From assembly GCF_029814825.1 (NCBI RefSeq), contig NZ_CP122379.1, positions 434,001-498,000 on the forward strand: a DNA stretch of 64,000 nucleotides, in the 5' to 3' direction. The DNA comes from Aequorivita marisscotiae (lineage in GTDB: Bacteria; Bacteroidota; Bacteroidia; Flavobacteriales; Flavobacteriaceae). Position 1 is the first letter of the stretch. The number at the start of each line of letters is the position of its first letter. The position numbers were made by a program, and so were the translations under genes. The notes below the pieces were generated by a model. It was not told where the DNA came from. It was given only the letters and a program-made list of their open reading frames with translations, and did no database searches. Shown here piece after piece: positions 60,318 to 64,000 of the stretch.

Positions 60318-61364
60318 TTATGGTCCATAATATTTTGCAATAATTTTCTGTGCTGGTTTATTTTGTGGCGTAAACTGAGTGTTCCTTGCACCTCCAACTT
60401 TATCGTTGGCAATAAACCATTTCCACAAAAAACCACCGGCGAACCACTGTTCATTCCAAACGCTTTTATACAGTCCTTCAAGTAAATTTGCCTGTGCTTT
60501 TAAATTTATGGAAGTCATTTCCCGATCGCTTCTCCAAGGCTCCTTCCCGCTTAAATCAACGCTTCGGTAACCGTATTCCGTAAAGAGAATTTTTTTATTT
60601 TCCTTATCCGAAATGGTTTGCAATTCTGTTTTCCATCGGCCCCAGCCTATTTTGGTTTCCTCTACTGTTGGCGTTTTTTGGTCTGAAATAGGGAAATACG
60701 CATTTACGCCAATATAGTCCAACGCATCCCAAAATGGAACTTGTTTGTACTCATCCCAATTGGCGGCATAGGTCACTTTTCCGTTGAAAATAGTTTTTAC
60801 TTCAGCAATCAATTCGCGCCAAAATGCTGGGCGGTGTTCAATAAATTTTTCCAATTCGGTTCCTACACAGAAGATTTCAATATTTTCAGTTTCGGCAACT
60901 TTTGCAAAATCCAGAATGAAATTTTTATAGGTTTCTTCAAGTTGAAGCCAATCTGCTTCCGAAGCCATTTCAACATAGCCCGTAAATTCGCCGTTCCAAA
61001 CCCAGATTTGAGGTTTCAACATTACCCTTATTCCGTTTTGATGAAGCATGTTAACATATTGCGCTACCCCTTCGTACGTTTCGCCAAACCATTGCCGCTT
61101 TTGATTGTATATAATTTCGGGATGATTCAAACCTTTTATAAAGCCAAAAGGCATCACCGTTACATAATTGGGATGGACCGTTTGTAACGCAACAATGTGC
61201 CTCGCCGAAAGTGAATCGGCAGCAGCCACAAAGCTCACGCCGTTAATTTTTGTAGATGCATTTTCAATAGTAGGTAAATCTAAAGAAGCATCCTTCTTTT
61301 GTGCACAGCCAGCACAAAAGAATATTATAAAAATGCAGCAAACAAAACGGTTAATAGGCTTCAT
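60318..61364 (-). CDS. GH113-like glycoside hydrolase lipoprotein
   Basis: A 348-residue lipoprotein (MKPINRFVCCIFIIFFCAGC, lipobox Cys20). It has a TIM-barrel hydrolase pattern: RVMLKPQIWVWNGEF, then EIFCVGTELEKFIEHRP, whose Glu is the likely acid/base, and KKILFTEYGYRSVDLSGKEP, whose Glu is the likely nucleophile. This matches glycoside hydrolase family 113 (beta-mannanase type) by layout. It is the only minus-strand gene within the last 20 kb other than the tRNA, and separates the hemerythrin gene from the oxidoreductase gene. Confidence 0.8.
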   Translation of the reverse strand: MKPINRFVCCIFIIFFCAGCAQKKDASLDLPTIENASTKINGVSFVAAADSLSARHIVALQTVHPNYVTVMPFGFIKGLNHPEIIYNQKRQWFGETYEGVAQYVNMLHQNGIRVMLKPQIWVWNGEFTGYVEMASEADWLQLEETYKNFILDFAKVAETENIEIFCVGTELEKFIEHRPAFWRELIAEVKTIFNGKVTYAANWDEYKQVPFWDALDYIGVNAYFPISDQKTPTVEETKIGWGRWKTELQTISDKENKKILFTEYGYRSVDLSGKEPWRSDREMTSINLKAQANLLEGLYKSVWNEQWFAGGFLWKWFIANDKVGGARNTQFTPQNKPAQKIIAKYYGP

Positions 61365-61492
61365 AATAAAAGTTGAAGTTGAAATTACTGTTTTATTTCA
61401 GAATTTTTGTAAAAATTAATAACTGTTTTAAATCAGCCCCACATGTAATTGCGTAAATTTATAAACGACTGAAGAAAACAAGCATCAAAAGT

Positions 61493-62800
61493 ATGGAGCA
61501 CATTGTTATTATAGGCAACGGTATTGCGGGCATTACCGCAGCGCGACACATCAGGAAACTTTCAAATAAAAAAATTACCATCATTTCTGCTGAAACCGAT
61601 CATTTTTTCTCCCGCACTGCTTTGATGTACGTTTATATGGGCCATATGCGGTGGCGCGATATAGAACCCTACGAATCTTGGTTTTGGGAAAAAAACAGAC
61701 TGGAACTCAAAAATGCTTACGTTGAAACGGTAGATACCAACAACCAAACGCTTTATTTTAAAGGTGGCGGCAGTATAATTTACGATAAGCTAATAATTGC
61801 CTCTGGCTCCGTAACAAACACGTTTGGATGGGATGGACTGGAACTTAATGGCGTACAAGGTCTGGTGTCAAAACAGGATTTGGAAAAGCTAGAAACTAAT
61901 GCTCCCAACAATAAAGAATGTCCGCGTGCTGTAATAATTGGCGGTGGTTTAATAGGCGTTGAAATGGCCGAAATGCTCCGCACTCGCGATATTGAAGTTA
62001 CGATGCTTGTTCGCGAAGATGGTTTTTGGGCCAATGTGCTTCCAAAACAAGATGCCGAAATGATTTCTCGACACATTATTTCGCACGGTGTAGATCTTCG
62101 GCATAACACCGAATTGGATAAAATTCTAGATGATGGCAAAGGTAATGTGCGCGCCGTTTTAACTAAAAATGGCGAGGAAATTCCCTGTAGTGTTGTTGGA
62201 ATTACCACCGGGGTAAAACCACAAATTTCATTTCTAAAAAACTCAAAAATTGAAACCGATAGAGGTATTTTGGTAAACCGTTTACTAGAAACAAATATTC
62301 AAAATGTATACGCAATTGGCGACTGTGCCCAACAACGGGAGCCCATCGGCAATCGCCCACCCGTAGAGGCGGTTTGGTACACCGGCCGAATGATGGGTGA
62401 GGCTTTGGCGCAGACTATAAGCGGAAAACCTTTTGAGTACAATCCTGGCAATTGGTTTAACAGCGCTAAATTTTTTGATATTGAATACCAAACGTACGGC
62501 TGGGTTTTTTCGGAAGAACGAAAAAAGGAATACGAAGTTCAATTTCATTGGAAATGCGCAAGCGACCTTCGTTGTATAACTATTTCATACCATAAAAATT
62601 CCAATGAATTTCTGGGTATAAATACGTTCGGAATACGGATGAGACAGGAAGTTTTTGATACTTGGCTCAACGAAAAAAGAAGTGTGGATTATGTAATCGA
62701 AAATTTAAAGCAAGCCAACTTCGACCCAGAATTTTATAAAAAATATGAAAACGAGATTTTGAGAGAATTCTTGTCATTAAATAAAACAGCAGTTTCCTAA
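61493..62800 (+). CDS. FAD/NAD(P)-dependent oxidoreductase
   Basis: A 435-residue pyridine nucleotide-disulfide-type oxidoreductase. The FAD-binding IVIIGNGIAGITAARHIRKL begins at residue 3, the NAD(P)-binding RAVIIGGGLIGVEMAEMLRT is at about 140, and NVYAIGDCAQQREPIGNRPP is the second FAD motif. No redox-active CxxC is seen. It has similarity to nitrite reductase-like and ferredoxin reductase branches, and the neighbouring Fe-S membrane protein suggests they work together. Electron partners are not known. Confidence 0.9.
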   Translation: MEHIVIIGNGIAGITAARHIRKLSNKKITIISAETDHFFSRTALMYVYMGHMRWRDIEPYESWFWEKNRLELKNAYVETVDTNNQTLYFKGGGSIIYDKLIIASGSVTNTFGWDGLELNGVQGLVSKQDLEKLETNAPNNKECPRAVIIGGGLIGVEMAEMLRTRDIEVTMLVREDGFWANVLPKQDAEMISRHIISHGVDLRHNTELDKILDDGKGNVRAVLTKNGEEIPCSVVGITTGVKPQISFLKNSKIETDRGILVNRLLETNIQNVYAIGDCAQQREPIGNRPPVEAVWYTGRMMGEALAQTISGKPFEYNPGNWFNSAKFFDIEYQTYGWVFSEERKKEYEVQFHWKCASDLRCITISYHKNSNEFLGINTFGIRMRQEVFDTWLNEKRSVDYVIENLKQANFDPEFYKKYENEILREFLSLNKTAVS

Positions 62801-62802
62801 AA

Positions 62803-62831
62803 ACCTCACAGGTCTGGGAGACCTGTGAGGT
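62803..62831. repeat. Perfect 13-bp palindrome ACCTCACAGGTCT-GGG-AGACCTGTGAGGT
   Basis: The inverted arms (62803-62815 and 62819-62831) are perfect around a GGG loop. No T-run follows, and it lies in the gap between two co-directional genes, 16 bp before the downstream ATG. It looks like a dispersed palindromic repeat rather than a terminator. Confidence 0.7.
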
Positions 62832-62846
62832 CTAATTCCAAATAAT

Positions 62847-64000
62847 ATGAGTACAGTACAAAGAAATATGTCGCTTACGGGCGAACCGCCAAAAACCATA
62901 AACACGCAACAAAAGTTGGCTTCCGCCATAGGTTTAATTGGTTTGACCATACTCTTTTTGGCACTATTAAATGTAAGTTTTCCCAATAGAGCAATTTGGC
63001 TTACCACATCACTATTAATGATTGGCGGAGGAACCGTTTGGTTCTCTAATGCAGCGTATTTAAACAAACACGAAGGAATTAAAAACGACGGTGTCTATTT
63101 TAAATCGCTTACCTCTAAAGGGTTTTGGGCGTGGATTTTAGGCATAGCACTCACCTTATTTTATGTTTTGCTGTATTGGTTTCCACAATATTTGGGATTG
63201 GCTCAAAATGGTGATAATACAGGGCTCGTAGCACTTTTTGATCCGCTTAGCGAGGTTTTAAACGGTGGTCCCGCAAGCCAATGGTTTGTTTATGGCACCC
63301 TTTATACACTAGCTATTTTGGCATTTGGAATAAAATTTATTTTAAAATATCGCCACAATAAATACGAGAAATTACGCACCTATTCGGTCATGTTTTTTCA
63401 ATTGGGTTTTGCGTTTCTTATTCCCGAGCTTATGTCCAGATTAAATAATGACACTTTCTCGCTGCCCTATTACGACCTTAAAAATATCTGGCCGCTTAAC
63501 TATTATAATTTCGAGCAGTACCGTGTAGATCAGTTTATTTCGGCCGGTGATATTGGCTTGGCTTTGTTGATTTTTGGAATCGTTTCAATTTTTATAATCA
63601 CCCCAATTTTAACTTATAAGTACGGCAAGCGCTGGTACTGTAGTTGGGTGTGCGGTTGTGGCGGACTCGCCGAAACGGCTGGCGATCCATTTAGGCATTT
63701 GAGCGACAAACGGCAGATAGCCTGGAAGGTGGAACGTTGGGTAATACACAGTGTGTTGGTTTTTGTAGTGTTAATGACAACGGCAGTAGTGCACAGCTAT
63801 TTGGGCGACGACAGCACAAAATATTGGTTAACAAAAGATGTATTTCTACTCTCCGTGGCAGTAATTTTAACGGCAGTTGTCGTAGGTACTTGGATTTTTA
63901 AAAGAGAAGAATTGCAAAAAGATGCGCGTTATGGGGCAATTGGTTATTTCGTGATTATTATTTCGTTGATCGGGTTTCACTTTTTTTCAGGAAAGACTTT
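62847..64000 (+). CDS. 4Fe-4S membrane protein (NapH/polyferredoxin-like), truncated by window end
   Basis: The ATG at 62847 opens a frame that runs off the window at 64000 without a stop (about 384 residues visible). It has several membrane segments (ASAIGLIGLTILFLALLNVS, then FWAWILGIALTLFYVLLYW, then AVILTAVVVGTWIF). A cysteine cluster, WYCSWVCGCGGLAETAGDP, is at about residue 265 and fits the NapH/Fer4_5-type Fe-S membrane domain. More Fe-S motifs may be outside the window. It follows the oxidoreductase by 46 bp, so an electron-transfer pair is plausible. Confidence 0.8.
   Translation, partial: MSTVQRNMSLTGEPPKTINTQQKLASAIGLIGLTILFLALLNVSFPNRAIWLTTSLLMIGGGTVWFSNAAYLNKHEGIKNDGVYFKSLTSKGFWAWILGIALTLFYVLLYWFPQYLGLAQNGDNTGLVALFDPLSEVLNGGPASQWFVYGTLYTLAILAFGIKFILKYRHNKYEKLRTYSVMFFQLGFAFLIPELMSRLNNDTFSLPYYDLKNIWPLNYYNFEQYRVDQFISAGDIGLALLIFGIVSIFIITPILTYKYGKRWYCSWVCGCGGLAETAGDPFRHLSDKRQIAWKVERWVIHSVLVFVVLMTTAVVHSYLGDDSTKYWLTKDVFLLSVAVILTAVVVGTWIFKREELQKDARYGAIGYFVIIISLIGFHFFSGKT

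Overview
The window is a chromosomal segment of a Bacteroidota bacterium, most likely a marine or aquatic member of the Flavobacteriaceae. The evidence is low G+C, A-rich ribosome-binding regions with frequent TTG starts, TAnnTTTG-type -7 promoter boxes, a type IX secretion C-terminal sorting domain, a GYDIA-type GHMP kinase, a FecI/FecR/TonB-receptor set and many Bacteroidota-specific families (DUF5777, CtlX, LytTR sensor pairs, arsenosugar genes). The genus cannot be fixed from this sequence alone.

Layout. 1-2.1 kb: a cut-off M1 peptidase, an ECF sigma factor and a divergent DoxX-like membrane protein, with a perfect palindrome between the divergent pair. 2.3-5 kb: a TPR sensor kinase and a LytTR regulator that overlap. 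5.4-14.1 kb: a long co-directional run of mostly exported small-molecule-type proteins (NTF2/SnoaL folds, cupin, RidA-like) with an alcohol dehydrogenase, an NAD-dependent reductase, a more G+C-rich AmpG-like transporter and a DUF3472 protein, then carbonic anhydrase. 15-17.9 kb (minus): cytochrome c lipoprotein, YceI, OB-fold protein, DUF5777 barrel and a type IX-secreted cupredoxin. 18-25.6 kb: two paralogous repeat lipoproteins diverging from a FecI-FecR-TonB receptor operon, with a shared GGGTAGGG upstream element. 25.7-32.5 kb: argS, marC, an SDR, ctlX and rhodaneses.

32.5-39.6 kb holds a complete trpEGDCFBA operon. It is preceded by an 18-codon leader peptide with three consecutive Trp codons and a strong rho-independent terminator, which is a textbook-style trp attenuator. 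The operon is riddled with small repeats: G/C-rich palindromes that are translated inside trpE and supply the region before trpG, and heptanucleotide arrays in three intergenic gaps. 39.7-43 kb: ribosomal protein Thx, HMG-CoA reductase and a GHMP kinase, with a toxin-antitoxin pair wedged between the last two. 43.0-43.4 kb: tRNA-Phe, followed by three tandem 85-86 bp repeats that each copy the tRNA 3' end and its terminator. 43.5-51.3 kb: coaX, an outer-membrane protein, a TPR protein, lptC, a CNNM/CorC-type protein and a SurA/PpiD-like isomerase. 51.4-53.5 kb: tryptophan 2,3-dioxygenase family, DUF488 and DUF481 genes.

53.6-59.8 kb is an arsenosugar-type biosynthesis cluster: a CMD-family protein, radical SAM ArsS, rhodanese, two glycosyltransferases, purine nucleoside phosphorylase, a fatty acid hydroxylase/sterol desaturase-type protein and DUF547. 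No arsenite methyltransferase is present in the window. The end of the window has a hemerythrin protein, a GH113-like lipoprotein, an FAD/NAD oxidoreductase and a truncated Fe-S membrane protein.

The strongest candidates for something under-described are the trp attenuator, the protein-coding palindromic elements in trpE, the tandem tRNA-Phe 3'-end/terminator repeats, and the shared upstream element linking the repeat lipoproteins with the neighbouring FecI/FecR system.
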